A stretch of 28,492 bases of DNA from CBDUMN01 sp965368335 (GTDB taxonomy: Bacteria > Pseudomonadota > Alphaproteobacteria > Rhodospirillales > JAPHRK01): assembly GCA_965368335.1 (NCBI GenBank), contig CBDUMN010000042.1:1-28492 (forward strand). Direction: 5' to 3'. Within the stretch, counting starts at the first letter, position 1. Every line of letters begins with the position of its first letter. The notes beneath the pieces were generated by a model. It searched no databases and was not told the DNA's origin. It saw only the letters and a program-made list of their open reading frames with translations. A program made the translations under genes and the position numbers. Positions 9,173-16,315 of this stretch are shown here, in pieces.

Positions 9173-10618
9173 CTATTCGTTTGGCGCTTTTTTCAGCGTG
9201 AAGAAAATCGTTGTTCCCTCACCAAGCTGGCTTTGCAGCCAAATATGGCCGCCGTGGCGCTCAACGATGCGTTTACAAAAGGACAGACCGACCCCTTCTC
9301 CTGGGTATTCGGTCCGGTTGTGCAGGCGCTGGAAAATCTTGAAGACACGATCAGCGTACTCCATCTCCATGCCGATTCCGTTATCGACGAAGGCGAAGCG
9401 CCAGAAATCTCCATCCCGCTCAACGACGATCCGAATGCGCGGCGCCGCCTCCGAGCGAAACTTGATCGCATTGCCGAGAAGGTTCTGGAACAAGCTAATC
9501 AACTGTATGCGATCCCCCATGACTTCCGGCAGAATATCCGGTTCAATCACCGCATCGTTTTCTTCAATCTTACGCTCAAGGTTTTCCATGGCATCTTGCA
9601 AAACGTGATCGCAATTTACCTTGAGTAATTTTTCACCCTTTGTGGTGATACGCGAAAAAGCCAGAATGGCTTCTATCAGGCGCTGCATGCGCATCGAACC
9701 ATCGACCAACCCTTGGACATATTTTTCACCCTTCTCGTCTAACTTGTCCGACATCCTTTTTTGCAGGAGTTGGGCATAGCTAGCCACGGCGCGTAATGGT
9801 TCTTGCAGGTCATGCGAGGCCACATAGGCAAACTGTTCAAGTTCCTGGTTCGAACGCTCCAGGTCGAGTGCACGTTCCTGAAGCACCTTTTCCGCCTTCT
9901 GCAGGGCCTCATGTCGCCGGGAAAACTCACGGGACAATTCTTCCAGCTCATTTCTTGCTTCGGTTTTTTCGGCCTCATCCTGCTGCGCGGGCGAAGCCAT
10001 CTGCATGATGCTGTCGCGCAATCTAAGCAAAGGACGCAGGACGCTAACCAAAAAACCGGCATAGAGCCCAAACACGATAACCATGAAAATAGCGCCCGCC
10101 ACCAAGTTCCCGATCAGAACTCCATTTTCAATCTGATCAATCCGCAAAGCAAAGCTGCGTGACAATCGGCTCGACAAGGCCGCCAACGATTGGGAAGACG
10201 AGAGAACCGTATGCATCAGAACCCGTTGCGCACGTTCCTTTTGTTTCGGCGAGAGCGCGTTGGTCGGGTCCAGCCTTCCCATATCATTAAAGGTTTCCTG
10301 CAGGATCGAAGCTTTCAGAAACATAGATGAGACCAAATTTCGATGCTCCGGCAGGGCCGTATTGAACTGCTGCAAAACCTCGTTTAAGGACCGCATCCGG
10401 TTTTCAAATTGCTTTACCACCCGGGGAGAGCGGCGACTATGAAACTCGCTGACCAAAACACTGAGGTCGAGAACGGCCCGATTGATCTCGCGGGTCAAGA
10501 CTTCGGTATTCCGCAAATCACGGATCTGGTTTAGCCCGTAAAGGTTGCTGCCAATCACCACAATCGCGGCGACGATTAACAGCAGGGAAGCAAGATTGAT
10601 CTGAAGCTTAATATACAT
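9173..10618 (-). CDS. Membrane histidine kinase with periplasmic helical sensor region
   Basis: 481 residues. Transmembrane segments lie at about 8-28 and 167-192 and enclose a periplasmic region of about 140 residues that is helix-rich and resembles CHASE3/four-helix sensor domains, though I cannot name it firmly. A HAMP-like linker and coiled coil (about 195-260) lead to a HisKA domain with His269 in ASHDLQEPLRAV, the phytochrome-kinase type, and a HATPase domain with Asn383, Asp412 and GEGVGL (440-445). The substrate-binding-protein gene ends 20 bases upstream and the receiver gene starts 10 bases downstream, so the three probably form one sensing unit: ligand-binding protein, membrane kinase, receiver. 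Confidence 0.93.
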   Translation of the reverse strand: MYIKLQINLASLLLIVAAIVVIGSNLYGLNQIRDLRNTEVLTREINRAVLDLSVLVSEFHSRRSPRVVKQFENRMRSLNEVLQQFNTALPEHRNLVSSMFLKASILQETFNDMGRLDPTNALSPKQKERAQRVLMHTVLSSSQSLAALSSRLSRSFALRIDQIENGVLIGNLVAGAIFMVIVFGLYAGFLVSVLRPLLRLRDSIMQMASPAQQDEAEKTEARNELEELSREFSRRHEALQKAEKVLQERALDLERSNQELEQFAYVASHDLQEPLRAVASYAQLLQKRMSDKLDEKGEKYVQGLVDGSMRMQRLIEAILAFSRITTKGEKLLKVNCDHVLQDAMENLERKIEENDAVIEPDILPEVMGDRIQLISLFQNLLGNAIKFRSEAAPRIRIVVERDGDFWRFAFVDNGIGMEMEYADRVFKIFQRLHNRTEYPGEGVGLSFCKRIVERHGGHIWLQSQLGEGTTIFFTLKKAPNE

Positions 10619-10638
10619 AGGGCCCGTCTTGCTTCCAG

Positions 10639-11595
10639 CTAGTGAATAACCGTGATGCGGGTCGGGTCGACCTTACTCAAAGGCGATAAGTAAAAATGCG
10701 CCAAAACATTCGGTAAGGGTGGCTGAGACAGCCCCCGCTCGACCCGCCATATGGTTTCATCTTCCATCAACACCAGCATGTCCTGCTGCAAGGAAACATC
10801 CATGACATGATCCTTAGCCAATTTCTCGACGAGTTTGAGTTCCAGACCGGTCTTCCTGCTCAATATAGCCTTCGCTTCTATGGAGTTTTCCAATGCCCAT
10901 TCGGAGGCTTCAATAAGGGCTTTCAAAATCTTTTGGATATCTTCGTCCCGTTTACGCAGAAGGACTCCATCGCCAACCAGGGTGAAATAGTAGGGCTGCC
11001 TGCCCTGCACGGTCATTTCAAATTTTTCACCGCCAACGGCGTCAATTGCGTAGTCCGCATAGGGTTGCCAGCTAACAATGGCATCAACCCTCCCATCTTT
11101 CAGCGCCTGGGCCAAGTCCGGCGCCGCGACATTGACGATTTTGATATCTGAAATACTGAGACCATGGAGGTCGAGAATGCGACCGAGCAAAAACTCAGAA
11201 ATCGATTTCTCGCGTAGACCGATAGTTTTACCCTTTAAATCGATCGGCATTTCAATTCCCCGATCTTTCCTCCCGATGAGAAAAACATTTCGCAATGCGG
11301 CGACGGTGCCGAAAACCTGGGTATTGGGGTGGCTGAAAATGAGGCTGGCGAAAGCAAATTCAGACATGGTCGCAATGTGGAAACGCCCATCGGTCAAACC
11401 GGCAGCCGCATCAACACCGGAAGACACTTCCACCATCTTCACATCAACGCCGACCTCTTTGAAAAAGCCTTTTTCCTCAGCCAACCAAGCCAACCACCCG
11501 GTTTTAGAGGCGGCAAAGACCAGCGGCTCGGCTGTCGCCGCCTGCCCCATACCCAAAAGGAAAAGGCTCAAAAAAAGCACACCCCGCACAGCCAT
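10639..11595 (-). CDS. Orphan ABC-type periplasmic substrate-binding protein (SsuA/TauA/NMT1-like)
   Basis: From the ATG at 11595 the product is 318 residues with a Sec signal peptide (MAVRG, hydrophobic core, cleavage near QAATA/EP). The mature part has the two-lobe features of the nitrate/sulfonate/taurine family: an N-terminal FAASKTGWLAWLAEEKGFFKE phrase region, DLKGKTIGLREKS, and the LKDGRVDAIVSWQPYAD segment. No permease or ATPase gene is nearby; a two-TM sensor kinase follows after 20 bases. It therefore more likely presents a ligand to the kinase than feeds a transporter. The start is uncertain: in-frame GTG at 11658 (339 residues) and ATG at 11769 (376 residues) also exist, and none has a strong ribosome-binding site. 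The ligand cannot be read from sequence. Confidence 0.87.
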   Translation of the reverse strand: MAVRGVLFLSLFLLGMGQAATAEPLVFAASKTGWLAWLAEEKGFFKEVGVDVKMVEVSSGVDAAAGLTDGRFHIATMSEFAFASLIFSHPNTQVFGTVAALRNVFLIGRKDRGIEMPIDLKGKTIGLREKSISEFLLGRILDLHGLSISDIKIVNVAAPDLAQALKDGRVDAIVSWQPYADYAIDAVGGEKFEMTVQGRQPYYFTLVGDGVLLRKRDEDIQKILKALIEASEWALENSIEAKAILSRKTGLELKLVEKLAKDHVMDVSLQQDMLVLMEDETIWRVERGLSQPPLPNVLAHFYLSPLSKVDPTRITVIH

Positions 11596-11806
11596 TAGAG
11601 GCCGGAAGGAGAACGAGGGAAAACGCCTTTTTGCAAGAACGGTTTTGACTGTTTTCACGGGGAATCTCGCTGTATGGAATAGGGAGAAAACGCAGAATGC
11701 CTGGAATCCTAGCACACCACCATACAACAAACCATCCACCTGGACACCGCCCAAACTGTAAAATTGCATCCGTCAGCTTATGAGGCGGGCTGGTGGTTGG
11801 ATCGGG

Positions 11807-12655
11807 TCAATCCGACGAGGATACGTAGCGCAACCCCTGAAGAGCGGTATTGAATTTCTCGTCGCGGGCTCTGTCTTCGGGGTAGACCATGAAAACAGGC
11901 CTCGAGAAAGCCGGAGCATCTTTGACCAAGAACAGCAGGCCCTCTTCCAAATGTTGTCCGACAAGCCTTTCGGGGAAGTAGCCCGAGCCACCATTTTGCA
12001 GAATATGCCGTAAGCCGAGGGGGCCATGGCTAACGGTTACCGCCGGCTGCTCGACGTTTGGATAGGCCTGAACATAGGACATCTCAAACTCGGGTCCCCA
12101 GTTGACCAGAACGTACCCCTCTTCACCCGGCTCCTTGGTCGCTTCTGAAGTGGAAACCAACACAAGCAGGTCGGAATCCAGCTCTTCAAACCACAACCCC
12201 GGTCTGCTTTGGGGCGTATACATCACCCCGATATCAAGCGTTCCCTCAATCAACTGGCGCATCAGCCCGTCGGACAGGCCGACTTCCGCCCGGATCGCCA
12301 GTTCGGGGATGGCCGAACGGACCCAGGGTATCCATTTGAGCAGCAGATTGTCCCAGAGGGTGAACTGACCGCCGACGGAAAGGACTCCGCCGAATTTCTC
12401 CGGCAGGGACACTTCATGACGGGCCTGTTCCCAGATCCGAACCAGCGCTTGGGCATGTTTGAGAAACTGAGCTCCGGCCGCAGTCAGCGTCGCCCCCGAT
12501 TTGTTGCGCACGAACAGCTTTTGCCCCAACGCATCTTCCAGGGTTTTGATCCGCATACTGACGGTCGACTGGGTAACGTTCACCTGCTCGGCGGCCTTGT
12601 TGAAGTTTCCCGTTTCAACAATCGACAGGAAAGTCCTGGCCTGAGCGATATCCAT
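11807..12655 (-). CDS. LysR-family transcriptional regulator
   Basis: 282 residues from the ATG at 12655, the usual LysR start (MDIAQARTFLSIVETGNF); an ATG at 12691 would add twelve residues. The N-terminal winged helix-turn-helix covers about residues 3-62, with the recognition region NVTQSTVSMRIKTLEDALGQKLF. The rest is a periplasmic-binding-protein-like effector domain with the DIGVMYTP segment typical of the inducer-binding lobe. It lies on the same strand as, and about 210 bases upstream of, the substrate-binding protein gene, so it might control the sensory cluster, but LysR proteins more often act on divergent targets and upstream there is only the repeat-rich gap. The inducer is unknown. 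Confidence 0.92.
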   Translation of the reverse strand: MDIAQARTFLSIVETGNFNKAAEQVNVTQSTVSMRIKTLEDALGQKLFVRNKSGATLTAAGAQFLKHAQALVRIWEQARHEVSLPEKFGGVLSVGGQFTLWDNLLLKWIPWVRSAIPELAIRAEVGLSDGLMRQLIEGTLDIGVMYTPQSRPGLWFEELDSDLLVLVSTSEATKEPGEEGYVLVNWGPEFEMSYVQAYPNVEQPAVTVSHGPLGLRHILQNGGSGYFPERLVGQHLEEGLLFLVKDAPAFSRPVFMVYPEDRARDEKFNTALQGLRYVSSSD

Positions 12656-12737
12656 GGCGCCGAATGATCCTAAATTTCGATGTATTTTCATTTTTACATC
12701 GATTCACGACAATTCAAAGATCATGTTTTTCCATCCA

Positions 12738-12764
12738 ACGTCTTTTCCAAAGAGGAAAAGACGT
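12738..12764. repeat. Perfect 11-base inverted repeat
   Basis: ACGTCTTTTCC and GGAAAAGACGT flank the five-base loop AAAGA. The pairing is perfect. It has no following T-run on either strand, so it is a cruciform, protein-binding site or element end rather than an ordinary terminator. It lies upstream of the LysR gene. Confidence 0.8.
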
Positions 12765-12833
12765 AGAGCGACTGTTCCAGGCGCGCGTACGCGCCAAACT
12801 GCGTTTTCGAGAGATCGGCGCACGGCGACTGAT

Positions 12834-12989
12834 ATGCTTTTTCTTAAGCATGGAGGATACTCCGCCCAACAACGATTGCGAATAGTGGAGGATCGAGCCA
12901 GATCCGGCGTGTCACCGGAGTCGGTTGCGGAAGGGCGCAAGCACTGCGCCATTGCCTGGCATACGGTTCCGAAGAAGCGCACCGGGTAA
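12834..12989 (+). pseudogene. Possible transposase OrfA (helix-turn-helix) remnant
   Basis: The stretch reads YSAQQRLRIVEDRARSGVSP followed by ESVAEGRKH, which resembles the helix-turn-helix start of IS3/IS66-type OrfA proteins (S-x-E-x-R-L-R-I-V, G-V-S-V-x-E-V-A-R-R-H). It is about 52 codons long, then runs into a stop; no downstream catalytic gene or clear element ends are seen. The match is by eye and short, so this could be chance. If real it is a decayed insertion sequence. Confidence 0.3.
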
Positions 12990-13025
12990 CCCGGCGACCC
13001 TCCTGATGGACAGATTACGCTTAAT

Positions 13026-13049
13026 ATAAATTTTGTATAACAAATTTAT
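13026..13049. repeat. AT-rich inverted repeat, operator-like
   Basis: ATAAATTT and AAATTTAT (eight-base perfect arms) are separated by eight bases. It lies about 235 bases upstream of the small periplasmic protein gene, in the AT-rich half of the intergenic region. Possible regulator site or promoter-associated element; no regulator can be assigned. Confidence 0.4.
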
Positions 13050-13284
13050 TGTATTGTTATTATCTATTTTTACGATTTCAATTTATCTAGCACACCTTCT
13101 GAGGCGCCCTTTTTAGGGGCCGATAATTTCTCCTATTAGTCTCAATTGGTTAGAAACCGCTAAAAATCTCAGTTTCGTATTTTCGATTAATTCCATCGTT
13201 TAAATTCGTTTGTCTAATTTAATAGATGCAATCATTTTATGGGCCGCCTCATAACGTAGGCGATTTGATTCTTTGGAGAATACG

Positions 13285-13560
13285 ATGAAAGCACTCGTCA
13301 CCTTGGCGGCAGCCGCCGTTTTCGCTCTCGCCCCGGTTTCCGGCGCCTGGGCCGTGGACGTCATCAATGAAGACAACGAAGCCCATGTGATTTTTGTCGG
13401 TAACGGCAGCGATGCCGAAGAAGTTGAAATTGACGGCAACCAAACCCTCGAAGGCATCTGTGACGCCTGCGAAATTTTGCTTGAAGATAACGAACCCCTA
13501 TCCGTCAAGGACGACCAAATCGTTGTCATCAAGAACGGAAAGACCTTCATCCGAAGCTAG
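13285..13560 (+). CDS. Small secreted acidic protein with a CDAC pair
   Basis: 91 residues; not a family I recognise. The ATG at 13285 is preceded by GGAG at six bases, which decides the start over an in-frame TTG at 13273. Residues 1-23 form a Sec signal peptide ending at GAWA/VD. The mature part of about 68 residues is acidic (many Asp/Glu) and mostly predicted beta-like, with two cysteines as C-D-A-C that could form a disulfide or bind a metal. No lipobox. It precedes an orphan CheW and a cytochrome c on the same strand, but a terminator-like hairpin separates it from them. A periplasmic metal-, redox- or matrix-related role is possible but not shown. Confidence 0.8.
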   Translation: MKALVTLAAAAVFALAPVSGAWAVDVINEDNEAHVIFVGNGSDAEEVEIDGNQTLEGICDACEILLEDNEPLSVKDDQIVVIKNGKTFIRS

Positions 13561-13579
13561 GTCTCTTGGAGCAACTCGG

Positions 13580-13620
13580 CTGGAGGGTGATCCTCCAAAG
13601 ACCCCCTCCAGTCTCTTTTT
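13580..13620 (+). terminator. Terminator or attenuator with two alternative hairpins
   Basis: CTGGAGGG (13580-13587) pairs with CCCTCCAG (13604-13611), followed by TCTCTTTTT, an intrinsic terminator shape. The same left arm can instead pair with CCTCCA at 13592-13597 as a shorter hairpin without the T-run. The two structures exclude each other. It lies between the small secreted protein and cheW. Confidence 0.65.
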
Positions 13621-13680
13621 GCTCCCATATTTTTAAAAAGCCCGGGCCCAAACACCGTGGCAAAAAAAGGCGAAGCTCCA

Positions 13681-14178
13681 ATGAACCAGTTGATCACAAC
13701 TCCCCAAGATTCAGCATCCGGGCTGCTATCTCTGCCGGAGCATGAGTCTTTCATCACGCTCTACGTCGGCTCTCAAATATTCGGCCTTCCCATTTTGACG
13801 GTCCGAGACGTGCTGATCGCCAAGGACATTTACCGGATACCGCTCGTTCCAAAAGAAATTGCAGGAACCATCAACCTGCGAGGGCGGATCGTGACGGTTA
13901 TCGACTTGAGAATTCTGCTGGGCCTTAAACCTCAGAAAACCGGCAAAAAATATTGCGTGATCGTCGAGCAGGACAAAATCCCTTACGGCCTACTGATTGA
14001 CAAAATCGGCGACGTTATGGAACTGCCGCGCTCCCAATACGAAGACCGTCCGGCTCCTTTCGACCATAAATGGACGGAATACAGCAACGGCGTCTACCGG
14101 ATTGAAAAACAGATTCTCGTCGTGTTGAACACGGAACAGCTTCTCACCTTCAAGCCAACACAGACGCTCTTGAGCTAA
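13681..14178 (+). CDS. cheW: CheW chemotaxis coupling protein
   Basis: 165 residues from the ATG at 13681, close to the usual 160-170 of CheW; an in-frame GTG at 13657 would add eight residues, and AAGGCGAAG just upstream of the ATG supports the shorter form. The fold signature includes YVGSQIFGLPILTVRDVL, the conserved NLRGRIVTVIDLR segment and a C-terminal VLNTEQLL. CheW bridges chemoreceptors and the CheA kinase at the inner membrane. No cheA, receptor or other che gene adjoins it; its neighbours are a small secreted protein and a cytochrome c, so it is an orphan copy that may serve a separate array or an energy-taxis receptor elsewhere. Confidence 0.95.
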   Translation: MNQLITTPQDSASGLLSLPEHESFITLYVGSQIFGLPILTVRDVLIAKDIYRIPLVPKEIAGTINLRGRIVTVIDLRILLGLKPQKTGKKYCVIVEQDKIPYGLLIDKIGDVMELPRSQYEDRPAPFDHKWTEYSNGVYRIEKQILVVLNTEQLLTFKPTQTLLS

Positions 14179-14238
14179 TCCATTGAAATGCTGAAAACCG
14201 GCGTTTCCCAACTCCCCCTTTCTTCCAGGAGAAATAAA

Positions 14239-14646
14239 ATGAAACACATCTCTGTACTTATTCTCGGCCTTGCCGTTATCGGCGCATCCTACGGTCCGGC
14301 TTATGCCGCCGGCGACGCCGCAAAAGGCGAAACGCTCTTCAAACGCTGTGTTGCCTGCCACACGGCAGAAAGCGGCGGCAAACACAAGGTCGGCCCCAAC
14401 CTCTTTGGCGTCGTCGGTCGCAGCGCTTACACCGTCGATGGATTCAAGTACTCCAAGTCGGCACAAAAAGCGGCTGAAGCCATTGGTTCTTGGGACGAAG
14501 AAAAACTCATCAACTATCTGATCGATCCGTCCAAGTTCCTCAAAGAGGTATCTGGCGACAAGAAAGCCAAAAGCAAGATGACCTTCAAGCTGCCCAAGGA
14601 AGACGACCGGGCAGACGTCGTCGCTTATCTTCAGACTCTGAAGTAG
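14239..14646 (+). CDS. Periplasmic class I cytochrome c (monoheme)
   Basis: 135 residues from the ATG at 14239, preceded by AGGAG seven bases upstream. A Sec signal peptide (residues 1-23, cleavage near AYA/AG) exports it. The heme site is C37-V-A-C40-H41, the GPNLFGVVGR segment follows as in cytochrome c2/c550 proteins, and Met114 in KSKMTF is the likely sixth ligand. It is a soluble electron carrier, probably between the bc1 complex or dehydrogenases and a terminal oxidase. It follows cheW by 60 bases and is closed by a strong terminator. Confidence 0.95.
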   Translation: MKHISVLILGLAVIGASYGPAYAAGDAAKGETLFKRCVACHTAESGGKHKVGPNLFGVVGRSAYTVDGFKYSKSAQKAAEAIGSWDEEKLINYLIDPSKFLKEVSGDKKAKSKMTFKLPKEDDRADVVAYLQTLK

Positions 14647-14660
14647 GTCGATAAAATCGA

Positions 14661-14695
14661 AACAGGCTGCGGAAAAACCCGCAGCCTGTTTTTTT
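14661..14695 (+). terminator. Strong intrinsic terminator between convergent genes
   Basis: A perfect 12-base stem, AACAGGCTGCGG with CCGCAGCCTGTT, loop AAAAAC, followed by a run of T. It ends the cytochrome c transcript 14 bases after its stop. On the opposite strand the stem is followed by a shorter TTT-containing tract, so it may also stop the convergent RimB-RimK-type transcript. Confidence 0.92.
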
Positions 14696-14706
14696 ATGCC
14701 CTATTG

Positions 14707-16146
14707 CTAAAGACGCTTTGGCTTATAGATTTTGGGCGGCCGGGCGTGGGTCTCGATATAATCGACGATCAGAGAGGCAATATCCTTTCCGGTCACCGTT
14801 TCAATGCCTTCAAGACCGGGGGAGGAGTTGACCTCCAACACCTTGGGCCCGTGATCGGAGCGCAGCAGATCGACACCGGCAAGCGCCAGTCCCATGGCCC
14901 TGGCGGCCCTAACCGCCGTAACCCGCTCTTCCTTGGTGAGTTTCACTTTGACCGCCTTGCCGCCACGGTGAAGGTTGGAGCGGAATTCGCCCTCTTCGGC
15001 CTGGCGCTTCATGGCGGCCACGACGCGGTTGCCAACGACCAGACAACGGATATCCGCCCCTTCGGCCTCCTTGACGAATTCCTGCACCAGAATATTGGCC
15101 CGCAACCCCTGAAAAGCGCCAATCACAGATTCGGCCGCCTTTTTCGTTTCGGCCAGCACCACGCCACGCCCCTGCGTTCCTTCCAATAGCTTCACCACCA
15201 GTGGCGCACCTTTGACGAACTTGATCAATTCATTGGTGGCTTTCGGTGACCGAGCAAACCCGGTGTCGGGCATCCCGATCCCTGAGCGCGCAAGAAGCTG
15301 ATGGGCGTGGAGCTTGTCTCTAGCCACGCCAATGGCGGCCGCCGAATTAAGGCTGTAAACGCCCATCGCCTCGAACTGCCGCACGACGGCCATGCCGTAA
15401 AACGTAATCGATGCGCCGATACGGGGGATAATGGCGTCAAACCCTTCCAGAGATTCGCCGTCTAAATGCACCTCCGGTCGGTGCGAGGTGATGTTCATGT
15501 AGCATTGGGTGGTGTTGATCAGTTCGACCAGATGGTCCCGCTCTTCAATCGCCTCAATGAGACGACGGGTCGAATAGCTATCCGGCTCACGCGACAGGAT
15601 ACCGATTTTCAAGCCTTTCGACCGACGTTTTGTTTTCGGCAGATGGTCGTAAAGATCGGGAGAAAGAATACCTTGAACACAGGCGAGGTTGGGATCGACA
15701 ATAATGTTGTCACGAATCGCCGTACGTCCGACCAGCATCCGGTATTGCATTGTTTCCCGGTTGGTCAGCGATATTTCAATCGGCCACTCCTGGCCACCGA
15801 CACGCATGGGTGTGCGAATGATATAGCGAAGCTCCGTTTCGCCGTTGGAACTGGTGACCTCACGTTGATCGACCAATTCGGCCGAACAGTAAACGACGAT
15901 TTCTGGACGTTCGGGAATGGGGTGAACACCAAATCGGACCCGTTTTTTGTTTTCCCGCCCATAAGGTTCGATCATGAAAGCATGAATGGACGACGATCTG
16001 GCCCCCGTATCGACCTTTGCCCGAACTGCGGGCAATCCGAGACCAGGCAATTCCACCCATTCTTCCCAGCCGAAAACCAGCTCCTTATCTTGGATTACGT
16101 GCTCAGGCGAGCCTGGTTGGATTTGGTTTTGATCTTCTTCCGTCAT
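14707..16146 (-). CDS. RimB-like retropepsin-fold protease fused to RimK-like ATP-grasp ligase
   Basis: 479 residues, cytoplasmic. Residues about 22-170 match the ATP-dependent zinc-protease/RimB family: start GWEEWVELPGLGLPAVRAKV followed by D46-T47-G48-A-R, an aspartic-protease-like catalytic triplet, and LVGRTAIRDNIIVDP near the end. Residues about 177-470 are a RimK-type ATP-grasp ligase: KIGILSREPDSYSTRRL, the IPRIGASITFYG segment, NSAAAIGVARDKL, VVKLLEGTQGRGVVLAE (ATP-binding) and KVLEVNSSPGLEGIE (metal site). RimK adds glutamates to the C-terminus of ribosomal protein S6 and RimB modulates this in pseudomonads; here both activities would lie in one chain. The substrate here is inferred, not shown. 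It converges with the cytochrome c gene and diverges from the VOC gene. Confidence 0.93.
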   Translation of the reverse strand: MTEEDQNQIQPGSPEHVIQDKELVFGWEEWVELPGLGLPAVRAKVDTGARSSSIHAFMIEPYGRENKKRVRFGVHPIPERPEIVVYCSAELVDQREVTSSNGETELRYIIRTPMRVGGQEWPIEISLTNRETMQYRMLVGRTAIRDNIIVDPNLACVQGILSPDLYDHLPKTKRRSKGLKIGILSREPDSYSTRRLIEAIEERDHLVELINTTQCYMNITSHRPEVHLDGESLEGFDAIIPRIGASITFYGMAVVRQFEAMGVYSLNSAAAIGVARDKLHAHQLLARSGIGMPDTGFARSPKATNELIKFVKGAPLVVKLLEGTQGRGVVLAETKKAAESVIGAFQGLRANILVQEFVKEAEGADIRCLVVGNRVVAAMKRQAEEGEFRSNLHRGGKAVKVKLTKEERVTAVRAARAMGLALAGVDLLRSDHGPKVLEVNSSPGLEGIETVTGKDIASLIVDYIETHARPPKIYKPKRL

Positions 16147-16315
16147 CTTTTACGAACCTGTTCAGAGCTAAGGATGGTTTTTTTCCTGCGCGATGATAAT
16201 CAACCCGTCGGCTTTATTAAACCCGCACAACCAAAATTTCCATTTGTTCAAGCCACCAAGCAAACAATCTATAGGGCTGACGTTTTTTGGGCTAAGGAGA
16301 CGAAGAGGAGCCGTC

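Larger units (their letters stand above)
12656..13284. other. Gene-poor intergenic region with inverted repeats
   Basis: About 630 bases without a convincing intact gene. The left part is GC-rich and holds several inverted repeats (12738-12764, 12783-12794, 12834-12851, 12982-12994) and a possible transposase remnant. From about 13015 it turns strongly AT-rich up to the start of the small periplasmic protein gene, with further inverted repeats at 13026-13049 and 13103-13121. The AT-rich part is likely to hold the promoter for the rightward genes. The sharp change in composition suggests a junction of foreign or rearranged DNA. Confidence 0.6.

Noticed and set aside
12654..12850. Upstream part of the plus-strand open frame that contains the transposase-like segment
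   Set aside because: Low-complexity Arg/Lys-rich translation across inverted repeats; only the last ~50 codons look protein-like.
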